A stretch of 64,000 nucleotides of DNA from Chrysophaeum taylorii (Eukaryota > Sar > Pelagophyceae > Pelagomonadales > Pelagomonadaceae). The position numbers and the translations under genes are program-made. The notes under the pieces were generated by a model. That model had not been told where the DNA came from. It saw only the letters and a program-made list of their open reading frames with translations, and ran no database searches. The stretch lies in contig JAQMWT010000544.1 of NCBI GenBank assembly GCA_029834535.1, forward strand, positions 124,001-188,000. The letters are read 5' to 3'. Below are positions 9,292 to 21,244 of the stretch, piece after piece; the first letter of the stretch is position 1; each line of letters opens with the position of its first letter.

Positions 9292-11804
9292 CGTAGGCGT
9301 CATTGTGTACTACATTTTTGTTTGCACCACGGGACTTTTTTTTTTCGCAACGTTGTGTGCGCTGCTGCCTCGCGAGTAGTAAAAGCAAGCAGCCGCGCGC
9401 GTTGGATATATGTAGAGTCTGTCTGGGGGTGATTGACTCCATTTCCGCCTCGTTAGTTTCGACCCGCTGTTGTCCGTCCTCCTAGGCTGACAAATAGTTT
9501 CGACCCGCCGCGCTACATTCACCCGCGAGGTCCACGTGGTCGCACGCACGCCTTTTCGTCGAACAAGGTGCAGCCGCTCAAGAACGAACGATTAAGTTGT
9601 GAGAGAGAGAGACGAGGTCGCTTCAAATCATGAATCGTCGTCGAAGAGTTTAAGCTCTGGCGGCTTTTGCGAAATTTGAGAACAATTGGCGAGCCAAAAG
9701 AAGGACCGCTGACGCAAGCGCCGTGATGGAGGAAATTATCTTAAATTATGCTTGTGTACACCTTGGGTGTTTAAAGAAGGACAATCGACGAAAACGACAA
9801 GTTCAAATCGCGCAGTCGGTTCGTTCGGCTTCGCTGTCGTCGTTGACTCTAACAAACGAAGTGTAAATATCCTGTGCATGATCATGAGCCACCTGTTCTA
9901 TGGTCGCTTCAAATCTGCCATCCGGCGGCGGCGGCATGAAGAACATACTCATCGACATCAGCTTCCGGTTGCTGCCGTCGCAAGATCTCATCACTCCATA
10001 TGAATGCTGGCGTGTGGTGTTCACGAATTGTGTCCAACAATCGCAAGTCTCGTGAACTGACTCTCACCGCGTCCCTTTGCAGCATATCCTTGCATGTACG
10101 CTTTTCCTCTTTATGGTACCGTGCCACAATTTCCCGATGGAGCCTGTATCCGCGACCCAGTCCATCCACCGAGATAACCATCCACCGAGATAATCTACCC
10201 GCAACTTGCGCCTCTCCTCTGGACAAAAGAGCGTTCGGCATTTGCAAAGGGGCACGCTGGGGCTCTTATATTTAGAATGAGTGGCACTCAACAACTCGAT
10301 CACCTAACGTAGGAAAGCTAGGCACAGACACTAGCGAGGACGTAGGTATGCGACGCTGAGTTTGCAACAAGATGGACATCGGCACGCCCAGGAAGGACCC
10401 CGTCTTGATCTCGACGACGCCCGGAGCCTCGTGATGATTTTTGGCATATTTATCAAAAGGTTGTAGTATGCTGAGGAGGAGGAACTGGAGGTTCCACCGA
10501 GATAAACAATAATAACCCACCGGGCAGACTGTAATACCTGGCGATAATGTCGCGTCAGCGCGTGTGCTTTCATTAAATAGCAAGGAGTGGCGGCTTAGTG
10601 CCGTTCTCTACCGGCTTCAAATCATCGAAGTTGCAGGATTTATTTGCCAAGTTCGATTTGGTCAACTTTGATTTTGAGGCCCTTGTTATTTTGGAGCCCA
10701 AGCGAGGCACCCCCAAAGTCGATCGAAGTTGTTTCAAACGCCAAGTTGATGGCTCGAGGGGTGTCGGAAGAGCAGAAGCGGTGGGCGTTGCGGTCGATCG
10801 CGCCCGGGTGGACCGACCCCCATGACCAAGCAGGCCTGGTATCCGCGTGGTACGTGCCCCGACAACACTTCCTTGAAGACGGAGATAGTGCGTCGGGCTC
10901 AAATTCTCGGAAAGGAAGCGCCGTGCGCCTCGAATTGGAACTGGCAGGCATTGGTTGACTGACTGGCGAGGCATGAGTCACCGAACGACGAGCGAGGACG
11001 ACGACTGGAACGAAGCCGGCGCCGACACCGCGCACACGGTCATACGGGGACCAGCTGCGCTCGGTGTTCCTGCGTCGCCGGTACGGACGCAGCCGTCGCA
11101 CTCTCAGATCAGCCCGAATTAGCCGCCACCTCCTGCGACTCAGCACTGGACCCGCCAGCACAGCCACCCGCGGATGGCCAGCGACTTTGTCAAGCTGGGG
11201 ACAGACTTTCTCTTGCGGGACCAGACGGCGATGCGGGCCGAGCTGGACGCTGAGGACACCCACTGGTTATGGAAAAAGGTGGCCGCTACCTTCAACACGC
11301 CCGACGACGCCGAGCTCCGTACGAACCTCTTCCTTCTTAGCAAGGACGGCTAAAAACCCCGAGGATCTCACCAATCTCACTCCGTTCCCCAGCCCTGGCC
11401 ATGTCGCCAGCGCCACCACGATCAAGAAAAAGTTTGCCGACGACCTACGCGCCCATATGCGCCCGCTTGACCTCTGCGCCCCTCTGAACTCCCGTTCCCG
11501 ATCAGAAAAAATGTGTATTTTAAAGCTATGCGCTCGCACGTTTTGGCGGACACACAGGGTTTAGGTGGACAACAGGCGGCGGCACGCGGCGTGCCGCGGC
11601 GGCCCGCTCGTCGCAATCCACGAGCGCAATGAGGCGACGACGTTTCACAACTCGCAAGACGACCTCGAGCATCCTTTTCCGCTCGAGCCTCCTCTTCCGC
11701 TCGCCGTCACCACTTGCGTGCTTGAAGTACTTGCAAGCATATTCGACCATGAACCAAAACAACATAGCGCACGATTTTGTGAGGGTTTAGTGTCAAGTTC
11801 GTGT

Positions 11805-11880
11805 TCGGCCATCCAGGAGGGCCAAAGGCGCGTCGGTCGGCATCCCGGCCTACGCCGGATTCATCGATAGCACACATCTA
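11805..11880 (+). pseudogene. PIF/Harbinger transposase fragment (DDE_Tnp_4-like)
   Basis: One frame reads V-G-I-P-A-Y-A-G-F-I-D-S-T-H-L-D and then a stop. This matches the G-x-I-D-x-T-H motif around the first catalytic Asp of PIF/Harbinger transposases (compare the better-preserved copy at 49960-50531). Stops and frame changes lie on both sides, and the rest of the gene cannot be followed. Inference from one short motif, so confidence is low. Confidence 0.35.
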
Positions 11881-12349
11881 GACTAGGAGTATAAACCCAT
11901 TTTGTCTGTAGAATCTGCTCAGCGTCACCACTGCCTTAGGCCAGGATGCCGATCGACGCGTCCTCGACCTCCCTTTGACATCCAATATCAAGTTTCACCC
12001 AAAACCCTCCCAAATTCCTGCACTAGTGACTGCGCCTGATTCCAAGCATCATGCAGGGGGGGTCCAAGCCGCCACCCGGGGAGAAGTTGGAAGAGGCGCG
12101 AGGTCAATCAATCAACGCGCGGTGGCAGCGATCAATCAACGCGCGGGTGGTGGCGTCGCAAGAACGACGAAGACGGCCTTCAAGGCAAGTATCGATCGAG
12201 AACGGCGCTTGGTACTACCGCTGTCTGCCCTCCTCTTGTTTCGTGCCGGGAAAGTATATAACGTCTGTGGCAGAGTTACCACCGAACTGTTCTCACAGTT
12301 GGGGCAAGATATTCCTAAACCCTGGGCAGGCAGGGCGATGGGTGGTAAG

Positions 12350-12420
12350 GAGTAATATTAAAGGGTTAGGGAGTATAATTAAGTGGTAAGGGAGAAAATT
12401 AAAGGGTTAGGGAGTATTTT
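12350..12420 (+). repeat. Telomere-like AAAGGGTTAGGGAG doublet
   Basis: A near-identical block, ATTAAAGGGTTAGGGAGTAT, occurs twice about 42 bases apart, with a diverged GTGGTAAGGGAG between. The core contains one TTAGGG each. Too short to call a telomere array; it may be an interstitial scar or a transposon end. Confidence 0.35.
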
Positions 12421-14008
12421 TTTTCAGAGGTTAGAGTTTGCGGTGTCTCTTGATTTTCGTGTGTCGCTGGTAGTGCCTCGCTGAGGAGCCGACGAGCGCG
12501 ACAACATGTCGGCAGAGCATGTATTGGAAGTGCTGCTGGACACTACTCCCGCAACTGTTGATGACCTCCACGGACGAAACGCGCTTCACACCAACCCGGC
12601 TCCACTGGTCTTACAACGCAGGTGACAAGCATGACAAGCTTCGTCAAGTAGCGACCAACGTGAAAGATCCCGACGTTTACGACGAAGAAGACGACCACGG
12701 CGACAACGATGTCGACCCCACGATCGATCCGACAATCAAGCCCCCTTTGAAAAGGTCTTCCTATCTGAGCGCGGCGGCGTCAAGTGGTTCTGGAGTCTGC
12801 GGCTCTCTTCAAGACGCTCAAGGTTGGCAAGCAGCACCAAGGCTTCTTCTGGGACTCGGACAATTTTCTCCTTCAGGTCGAGGACGTCCTCGATGTCATG
12901 GAGATTTGGTACCTTCGTTACCAGTTCCTAATTGAGGTCGAATACCACTCGTTGGGACACGCATCGCTCGCTCAGCGGCCAGCTCGACAAGTTCGGCGAC
13001 ATCGTTCCGGGGACCTCAACCAAGGAGATCCTCGGGATTCAATTGCCCGGACTTGAAGAACGAACTCAACCTCCTCCAGCAGCTCGTTCTTGACCGTGGC
13101 CACATCCTACTTTCGTCGCCGAAATGCCACCCAGAGCTCGCCGGCGATGGCGTATGGCTGGGGCCAGTCAATGCGGTACTACCGCCAACATAACACCGGA
13201 ACAGAAAGTGAGATGGCGCGCCGACAACGTGAGCGCGTCTTCGACAGCATTGGCCCCTAAAGCCTTCCGCCTCTCCGGCTCGTGCGGTTCTCTCGCGTCG
13301 CCCGCGAGTACAAACTCGTCTACCGCTGCTGCGAGGACGGGGGCACCGCCGAGTTCGAACACGCCAAAATCGAGCGACAAAGAGAGGCTGCGTGTCTCTA
13401 GCGCAAACACTCCTCCCATCGCGCGCGATCGACGCGCCAATTATATCCGCGTTGACTCTGGAGGAGGAGGAGGAGGAGGAGGATAATGTCGCTGACTAGC
13501 TATATGCATGACTCTGGTGATGAACTCGGCACACGAAAAGCGTGGCGAGGGGACTAGGAACAGTCCCCTCGCGTATCGGGGCCGCTCTGCCGTCCGAATT
13601 GAGTCGCTTCCGACCACTCGCGGCACGTAGGGCGTCGAGATTGGACTCGTCATACAGTCGCCAACTTCAGGCATGGTGTATATAAGTCATACGGGCGGGT
13701 ACCCATTTGCACCACCTTCGCAGACAGACAGCCCAAGAGGACCCCCTCGGCGGCGGCTCGAGCGAAGAAACTCGAGTCCAAATCGACCGCGCTTGATCTT
13801 GGAGAGAACGGGGCTTAATCCCCCCCCACCCCTGGCCTACGAGACTTTTTTTTTTCGCTTGGAGTTTCGGGTCATCGCTGTAAAGGTGAGGATGACGTGT
13901 TCTTCGGGAAAGGTAGGGAAGTTTTTGTCGCCAAGGTCAAGGAAGGTGCAAATCTCAAGTATCCAATACATATTGACTCCTAACGGCTTCTGATCGGAAC
14001 ATAAGATC

Positions 14009-15148
14009 ATGTTGATCAGGAGAGCATCGACACTGTTGCTGCTGGCGATGGGTGCGGCGCTGCCGCCGACGATGCCGGTGAACCACAAGCCGTTCGGGGC
14101 CCTCGAGCACGTGAATCTGAACACGGCGTGGACGCGTTCAACGGAGCGTTTTTGGTTCGATATCATGAGGTGTTCGTCTGACGATCGCGCGCTCGACGTG
14201 CTGAACGCGACAAACGAAGCGAGGCGGCAACGAGGGGACCCGTTGATGGGCGGCCTCGACTGGCTTAACGTCGGGTTGCAGCAGTTCCATCTTCCCACGG
14301 ACGACGCTCTCGAACGACGTCCGCAACAGCTCCGAGGCGAAATCGTGCTGTCGTGGCCGCGGGACAAGATTTCCGGCCTCCGCGATCGCCTCGAAGACGC
14401 CAACTATATTGTCGATGCCGACATACGGTTCGTGGGGCCTCACGGCAACCGATTCAAGGTCGAGCCCGGCGATACGTTTTTCGGCCCCGCGAACGATCTC
14501 GGTTCGGACGCTCGCGACGCGCTGCCGGGCGGACCTTCAGAGGGCCTGGGAATCAGGGCCGTGAGGCTCGACGTCCCAAGAAACACCACAACCCGCATCT
14601 GCGAGTTCTACTCGGTTGTGTTTGACGCCGACGCGCAGAGCACGGGCACGACGTGCGTCGTGCTAGTCGGATTCCACCAGAGCCTCGAGTTTGTCGAGAC
14701 GGACGTCGTCCCCGAGTATCAGGGGGAGCACGTCGCCTTGTACGTCGCCGAGGGCTACGCGTTCCGCGAAGCCTACTTCAGGGTTCACGATAAGGCGATC
14801 GTCTTCCACAATCCGCGATCCCCCCAAGTCCTCTACGACACTTACGACAACGTCCTTCGCTTCGACGAGTTCCGCTTTAAGGATATCGTCGACATCCACA
14901 CGGGAGATCTCCTCTACGAACTCGAGCACGAAATACGCTCCCTCGACCACTCCGGCTTTCTCCTCAAACACCGCATCCCGGATGATGATCCTGCTCGCGC
15001 TGCTGCTGCTGCTGCTGCGGATGGTGACCGCACCTCCGAGTCTGACTCCTCCTCCCTGGGACAATCCTCGCCTCCTCCCGCCACCTCCCTCCTGCGTCAC
15101 CACCTTTGTACAGAAGACTCGTCCGCGCGCCAGCCGATCCTCTTCTAA
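14009..15148 (+). CDS. Secreted VOC-superfamily (glyoxalase-fold) protein, two modules
   Basis: 379 residues. The N-terminus (M-L-I-R-R-A, then a Leu/Ala-rich core, ending near residue 20) looks like a signal peptide. Residues ~30-150 and ~185-290 each resemble one VOC half: a beta-alpha-beta-beta-beta order starting F-G-A-L-E-H-V-N-L-N, with a F-W-F-D helix and an F-V-G-P-H-G-N-R-F-K-V end in the first. The fold is used by glyoxalase I, dioxygenases and resistance proteins; classical metal ligands are not clearly conserved, so no reaction is proposed. The C-terminus is Ala/Ser/Pro-rich and disordered. The ATG at 14009 is the first in frame and gives the signal peptide. Downstream is repeat-rich DNA. 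Confidence 0.65.
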   Translation: MLIRRASTLLLLAMGAALPPTMPVNHKPFGALEHVNLNTAWTRSTERFWFDIMRCSSDDRALDVLNATNEARRQRGDPLMGGLDWLNVGLQQFHLPTDDALERRPQQLRGEIVLSWPRDKISGLRDRLEDANYIVDADIRFVGPHGNRFKVEPGDTFFGPANDLGSDARDALPGGPSEGLGIRAVRLDVPRNTTTRICEFYSVVFDADAQSTGTTCVVLVGFHQSLEFVETDVVPEYQGEHVALYVAEGYAFREAYFRVHDKAIVFHNPRSPQVLYDTYDNVLRFDEFRFKDIVDIHTGDLLYELEHEIRSLDHSGFLLKHRIPDDDPARAAAAAAADGDRTSESDSSSLGQSSPPPATSLLRHHLCTEDSSARQPILF

Positions 15149-18100
15149 AGTGAAGATGAACACCACGCTGGAAAAGATGCCATCGCCTTATGTCAGCAGA
15201 CACAATCACAGTTCTCTTCTTTTCGCAGCAGCAGCAGCAACACCCCCGCCATACTTTTTTTTTTTCCAGTGGCTGTTGTTGTGCATGGGTGCCACCCATA
15301 TGTTCCGCCGAGCTCGAGATGAATGAATGAATCGGTGCCGTCCGTGTCGGAGCCTCTGCGTGCGGCCCAGCAATGTCCACCCCCACATTGGGTGTATACC
15401 CAACTACGTGCATGTTTTACTAGTGTATTCTTTCTCTATTGTTTCGTTCGGATTTCATACGAGTCCTGCCCGCCCGAGAACACACCAAAAAACCTACTTC
15501 GTCCACACAAAGGATTTTGGGCCTCTTTCCGTCCGTTGAAAACAGCATTTTCTCTCCCTTACCCTCTATCTGCTTCTTCTGCTTCTTTAATAGCGCTTGC
15601 AGTCTCGGTCTTTACGGCCCAACACTGCTATATATATATAGCGCGTCCCGTATGGCTGCAGCGCACTACGTACTTTTCTTGTTACTGTCGCTCAAAATCC
15701 CTCTGCCGGTGTGAACGATAGTAGTAGACTCCCACCCTGATTGCCCTTCGTCGTGTGCAAATAAACTCACTTTCCTCCTCTTGTGCCGAATGCGCTGGGA
15801 CGGGTGGTTGTATTCAACAACCTCCGGACCGCACATGGCGCTCCTCTGGAGACGACTTCCAATTAACTCATCTACGGTCCTAAGCGTGGTTTTGGGAGGA
15901 TGGACACAACGCATTCTTTTTGTTTACTCTTTCGAAACTTTCGAAACAAAGCAGCAGGTCCGACTACATCCCGACTAGGTCCCGCGTACTTATCTCCGCC
16001 CGTCAGGCACATCCCTCATACCCCACAAACCCACCCAGAGCCGACACACCGCCATTCAACTCGAAGCAAAAAGACTCCATTTTGTTCTTTATTCTCTTCT
16101 TGAAGTTCTTTTTTCGATTTATTAACTTCATCCCCGAGTCAACAAGTTCGTTTTAAACCTCCTCTCTATACTAGACTAGCGCCCAAGGCACTGTTGTAGC
16201 AGGAACCTCTTAGCTAGAGACAGACGGGCGACTGATATGGTGGATTAGCCGTGTCGTCAAGATGCTCGAGCCCACGGCGAGGTCCAAGAAGCAGATTAAG
16301 ACTATCGACCCCCTCGGTAAATCTAGGTGAGAACCTGAGGCTGGGTACGTACAAGCCGACATCCGACGCCATCAAATGTAGGTGGGATATCGACGCCCCG
16401 GAATTGTATCCTTGTTGATCTGCCCTATCTCGACGCGTACCACCTTTACGCCGTCTCCTTCTTCGACGGCTTCATTGTACAGACGCGGGTCGCGGATCGC
16501 CGACTTCGTCGCACGCATCTATGTCATATCTAGTCGCCTGAACTCCATCGATGATGATGAACTGCTGGTATGTATCCCTAGTCATCGCCCGGAACTTGGC
16601 CGGGTCGATTCGAGCGTCGTGTTTCTGCGGCGTAGCGACTGGTGGCGTCTGCTGATTCTTCGTCGTCGCCGCGGTCGAGAAGATCGTCGTAGGAGTCCAA
16701 ACGCTTCTTCTTGCAGGGCGAAGGCTTCGTCAGGGTAAAAGGAAGCGAGTCTCTCTGCTGCTTCCTTACATCCAAGCTGCCTAAAATACGACAGTCGCGC
16801 GAGACTGTGCCCGCGTTGGAATTTCGCGGAGTCTGTCAAAAATTACGCGACTTGACCGACTCTCGACGCAATGACTGTCTATAGTTTTGTGAGTTCGCAT
16901 TTGTGTTGGGCTGTATGTAGTGACCACCTCGATAGTACAACGCATCCTTCGCCGTTCCCCATAATGTCTTCAGTTGCCTAACTGTCGATTTCTTCTGACG
17001 CCGATGTGGCGCGCGCCATTTCGGTAGTACCACTCTGCTGACGCCAAGATAGGGGTTGTGTCGACGGGGTGGTTGGCGCATATTGGTTCCGGGGCATGCC
17101 GGTGTTGGGGACATTTTTCGTTCATGGCTCGCATCCCCAAAAAGGACGCTGCCCCTTTTCTTCGTGAGCGATACGTAAGCGACCAAGCGGTTGCCACCAC
17201 CACCACCACCACTTGAACATGTGAAGGCAACATTTTTTAAAAGGACCTTTCTCCCTCCAAGACCCCACAACAGTAGACGATCTCTCGTCGTCTCAAAATC
17301 CCGTTCGCTTTGACGATTCCCCCCATTTCACTTCAGTTTGTTCCTAAATCCCCAGTTCTAGTCCAGCTCTTGAGCTACGCGTTCAAAGTCCAGAGCTCGT
17401 CACGATCCGGCCCACTTTCTCCCCGTGACGTGACCTTGGCGACGAAGACGGCCCATCAATATATCTCGATGGCGACGAGTCGTCGCTAGTGTCGGTCTCC
17501 GTCCATGACTGCGCCTGCAAGGAAGTCTTCTTGTCAGTGTCTTGAAACAGATGTCAACTCGTCGTCTCAGACTTCCTTGCGGGAATGATTTCGCCAGCAG
17601 TGGCGCAATGAGGGCTTCGCGGATCTTCCTCGTCACGCTCGATTGTTTCAGCGACCAGGATTCACGTCTCCTTTGGATTGCTACCTTCTCTTGTCTCGAA
17701 ATGAATTGACGCCATTTGTCGTGGATGATGCACAATATTGATTTTGACTCTGGAATGAAAATGCCCCGTCGAGGGACTTGTGCGTAACCTTAACGTCTGT
17801 GGCATTGGATTCAGCTATTTTCACCCAGTCCGCATCGCGTAGCCGATTGTAAAGCTTGTTTATTAGGGTCCACGACGTCGGGTTCGACCTTAGCTTCTGG
17901 ATGCGCCCTTGGTTGGAGGTGCGTACGAGTGGTACGCGTTTCGCAGCTTGTTCTCCAAAATAACCTTTGCCTTCGGTTTTCGTCGCGCAGCCCTCGTTGA
18001 CTTTGTGCGCGTTGGCGTTTTAGCCTTTGCTCGTGAAGGAAGGAAATCCTCCAGACGCTGACTTTGTTGAGCAAGGGAGCGGCGTGTTGTGTTGTTCTCT

Positions 18101-18430
18101 CCCTCGTGTCTCCCCGTTCATTTCGTTCTCGGATTCTCGGTTGTGCCTCCGCCGTAACTTTGTGCAATGGCATTGCTTCGTCGTCGAATCTCCGTGGCTG
18201 TTATGTTTCGAGGCGCTAGGGCTCAAGTCGCTGTGCTGTTGGGTCTAGTGCTTCCTCGTTCGTTGCATAGAGAAATTTAACAACTCCAGACGGTTTCCTC
18301 GTCGGATAGTGAAACGATGCGACAAAACTGATTAGAGTTTGTGTTCTATTCTGAATGGGGAAGGAAGACCCTACAAAACTTATCCCCCTGGACCAACAAG
18401 CTTCCTTTGGTTCGACTGGCGTCGTCGGTT
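15149..18430. other. Intergenic region, no supported gene
   Basis: About 3.3 kb with only short ORFs on both strands. A TATATATATA run lies near 15635, and several poly-T runs are present. Minus-strand pieces at 16580-17270 and 17400-18170 are basic and broken by stops; they may be decayed transposon genes, but no diagnostic motif was found. Confidence 0.5.
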
Positions 18431-19190
18431 GGTTAGAGCCTCGGTACAGAAGCCAAACTATGAGAATGATCCGCCACCCGACAGTCGAAACAAGTCTCGG
18501 AATAGACGCGGATCGCGTATCGATGCGGAACACAATGATCGCCTGATGTCCCACACCCTTCGCATTGACACGGACATTCCGAAGCCCGTGATAAAGGAAC
18601 AACAGCACGAACACGGTGTCCTCACCAATGTGGCAAACAAATCTACATTCTTCCAAAACCCCGCAAGCTTACAGTTTGCTGCTACAACAGCGATGGATTG
18701 TTCGCGGCGTAGGACAACGACTTTCGTAAAGGCTAAAAAATAAACTTGGCGTGAAAAAAAAATTTCATGAAAAGATGATGAGGGAAAGAAGAGGAATCTC
18801 CTCGGTTTGCAACGTAACTCCACGTGCGCGGGCTGATGGATGGATGTTGTGCGAGATTATATCGCCAACGCAGAGCGACTAGCACCGCCGCAGGCCGCGC
18901 CGCGTAGGCGATGTCGGCTACCTGGCCGAGACGAGGCGAGTTTGTGGTGGGTAAAAAAATGTAAGGCTGCGAGAGCGAATTGTTTCGTTGTTTCGTGTCG
19001 CTCGGCTCGGTGCTCGAGACGAACGGCGGGGAGTGTGGGATCGTACAAAGGCTAGGGTGCTGCGATGCCACACCCTTGGCAAAAAAAGGTTGGCTGGGTC
19101 GTATGATGTGGTCGCGCGTGGCGGCGAGGGGGTGTCTAGAGTGAGGCGCGTGGAGTGTACGTCATTCGAACCCTCATATGCTCAAACGGC

Positions 19191-20373
19191 TTACCATTCG
19201 TCCCCAGAACGGCCAGCGCGCGAAATTTTCCTCTTTTTAGTGCTCTCGACGTCAGATTTCGCTGGGGCCGGAAATACACCGTCGAGAATGTCCTTCTTGT
19301 TAAGCAACGCGTGCCCGAGGAGCTCGACGATCGAAGCTCGCGTAATAAGAAGAACCTGCCCCGTCACGAGCTGGTCCAGTGGACAGCCAAAGGCATTTAT
19401 GAGCGCGATAGATCTGACCGAACTGCTCTCGGTGATGGTGAGGTCGTTCGTGATGAGGAACTTGACCGTGTCCTTGACGAAGCGCGTAACTTGCTGCTGA
19501 CTTGAATGGCCGCTAGAACTACCTGAAGTGCGTATGCCACGGGAATAAGAGTTGTAGGCGGAATTGCATTGCATCGTCGTCTGAACCGCTGGCCACATTT
19601 TTGAAGACTTTGACATGCACTGAATGGTGTTGGCAACGGCTCGTGACGCGTTCAGTTGCAATTCGCCTTTCAAGCACGTGAACAACGGTGAGCGCAACGC
19701 CTGGACGACGCTCTGGAGGAGGGTATGCATCACGGACGTGTGATTCTCTTTCTTCTCCTCCTCTTCTTCCTCTTCCTCCTCTTTCTTTTTCTTATGCTCC
19801 TCCTCCTCCTCCTTCTCATCCTCCGATTCCGGCATCGTGGCGTCAATAACTAACTAACTAACTAACTAACTAACTTCAGACCTCTCCCGAGCATGGGAGC
19901 CAGGCCGGACTGACAGGAGCCTGCCAGGAATCACGGGCCTGTACACGAGGAGCGCCGAGAGGTCGGTCGGCGGAGAGTGACCATCAAGCTTGTCGCCATG
20001 CGCGACGAGGAGACCGCGATGTGACTGACAACCAACTCGTTGATAACCTTCCGTCTTCGCCCCCCGGCCATACCCCGTCCCACTGCGAACGTTCCGGCTG
20101 CCAACCGGCACGCCCGGGAGGCGAATAGGTGGTGCCAACCTACGCCGGGAGGGCGGATGCCCTCGCAAGGCTCAGGATTCATGAGGCACCGTCCTCCATC
20201 GCAACCGCAGTCGGCGATTAGGGTAAGGAAGAGTTAATGATTGCGCATAACGGCGTCTGAAGGAGCCTGATCAGCCCTTCGACGACATCGGACGTCGCCT
20301 CCATGTAGATTATTCGTCCATCGCTGCCGCGCAGGATGTCAGCGGGTAGGCCGTCGACAGTTAGCTGCGACAT
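19191..20373 (-). pseudogene. DUF674-like gene copy A, split by insertion
   Basis: The 5' part (ATG at 20373, M-S-Q-L-T-V-D-G, then G-R-I-I-Y-M-E-A-T and L-L-Q-T-P-L-C-A-I-I) is followed by an insertion of about 385 bases that introduces stops. The rest, from about 19845 down to 19191, continues the same protein: a long Glu/Lys run, then S-P-L-F-T-C, and the core F-L-I-T-N-D-L-T-I-T-E-S-S-S with L-L-G-H-A-L-L-N-K-K-D-I-L. If the insert were removed the frame would be close to intact, so the insertion is the main lesion. The DUF674 assignment rests on the family pattern described for copy B. Confidence 0.75.
19850..20233 (-). mobile_element. Retroposed insert with (TTAG)n tail inside copy A
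   Basis: Relative to copies B-E this stretch is extra. Read on the minus strand it ends in six or seven TTAG repeats, and the flanks carry a short imperfect duplication (ATTAAC / ATTGAC). A simple-repeat 3' tail plus a small target-site duplication is typical of SINEs or truncated non-LTR elements. No tRNA-like A/B boxes were recognised, and no reverse-transcriptase motif is present, so the class is uncertain. Confidence 0.5.
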
Positions 20374-20517
20374 CCTGTTAGGATTCTTACGTGTTCGACA
20401 CACACAGCAATTTAAATTCCGTTCGACTCAACGGTTGGATACAAAAGGCGGAGAAATTCAGAAAGAAAACTTGGAGAAAGGAAGGATCTGGAGGAGACCG
20501 CGGGAGAGGCCTTCGAG

Positions 20518-20715
20518 GGTTTTTAAAGGTCGACTGCTAAGAAGGGGGGGTGCGTGTGGGTGGTTGAAGGCCTTCGAGTGTCTTTAAAGGTCGACTGCGA
20601 AGAGGGAGGGGGGGGTCGACTGCTAAGAGGGAGGGGGAGCGTGAGAGGGCTTGATTCTTTTGGTGGTTCGCGTGGGGACACGAGGGATTTGCCTGGAAGG
20701 CGGAGGTGGGTATTT
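20518..20715 (+). repeat. Solo copy of a dispersed LTR-like repeat
   Basis: Contains three partial copies of AAAGGTCGACTGCTAAGAGG, then a G-rich tract and GATTTGCCTGGAAGGCGGAGG. The same order occurs at both ends of the element at 21245-22485 and at 33055-33180. It lies inside the upstream flank of copy A where copies B and D have unrelated sequence, so it looks like a solo terminal repeat with local duplication. Confidence 0.45.
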
Positions 20716-21244
20716 CAAAGGCCCCTTAACAAGCCGGTTTTTGCCTGGCTGATTGGCTTGGTCGATGTCGATGGTCGCTGTGCCGGGTGGTACATTGCCG
20801 AAGAGGAAGGTGATTAATCCCCCTGAACACGCGTCGACTTGAATGACGGTGTCCACTAGCTGTCCACTAGCGCTCGTTGTGGTTGTTGTGGCACTGATGC
20901 TGGCCTGGTACGATCCGGCCGAATGTTGCGACTACTCTCCAATTAGATTCTGGTTTCTAATCCGAGTCGATACGGATAACGATGTTCGCCGGTTGCCAAT
21001 ACCCAACACACTGCTGCGGAAAGTCGGCGGTTTGACCGCGACGTACCGACGCTCGTGATGAGAGAACGAATCGGACCCGGTCTCCTCCACTAACGTGACT
21101 TTAAAAGCTTACTCCCACCCCCGCCTGCAAAGCAGCGAGAACTGACGCCGCCCATTTTCAAACGCGGCGCGAATCCAGAGAGGCGGAAGAGAACGCGGAC
21201 AAATTGGAACCATCAGCCTCATCACACGCAACTCGTCGGGGGGG

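Larger units (their letters stand above)
9292..14008. other. Gene-poor degenerate region with mobile-element scraps
   Basis: About 4.7 kb without an ORF that can be trusted. Small pieces look transposon-derived (see the fragment at 11805-11880); one frame near 11150-11350 reads like a short helical domain before hitting a stop. A telomere-like doublet lies at 12350-12420 and a GGA microsatellite at about 13462-13486. Short ORFs on both strands have skewed composition and no domain match, so they are not annotated. Confidence 0.5.

Noticed and set aside
10640-11263. 207-codon minus-strand frame
   Set aside because: Low-complexity Arg/Ser/Pro composition and no domain; it lies in degenerate DNA.
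16580-18170. Minus-strand basic frames as transposase remnants
   Set aside because: No catalytic motif could be placed, so no feature is claimed.
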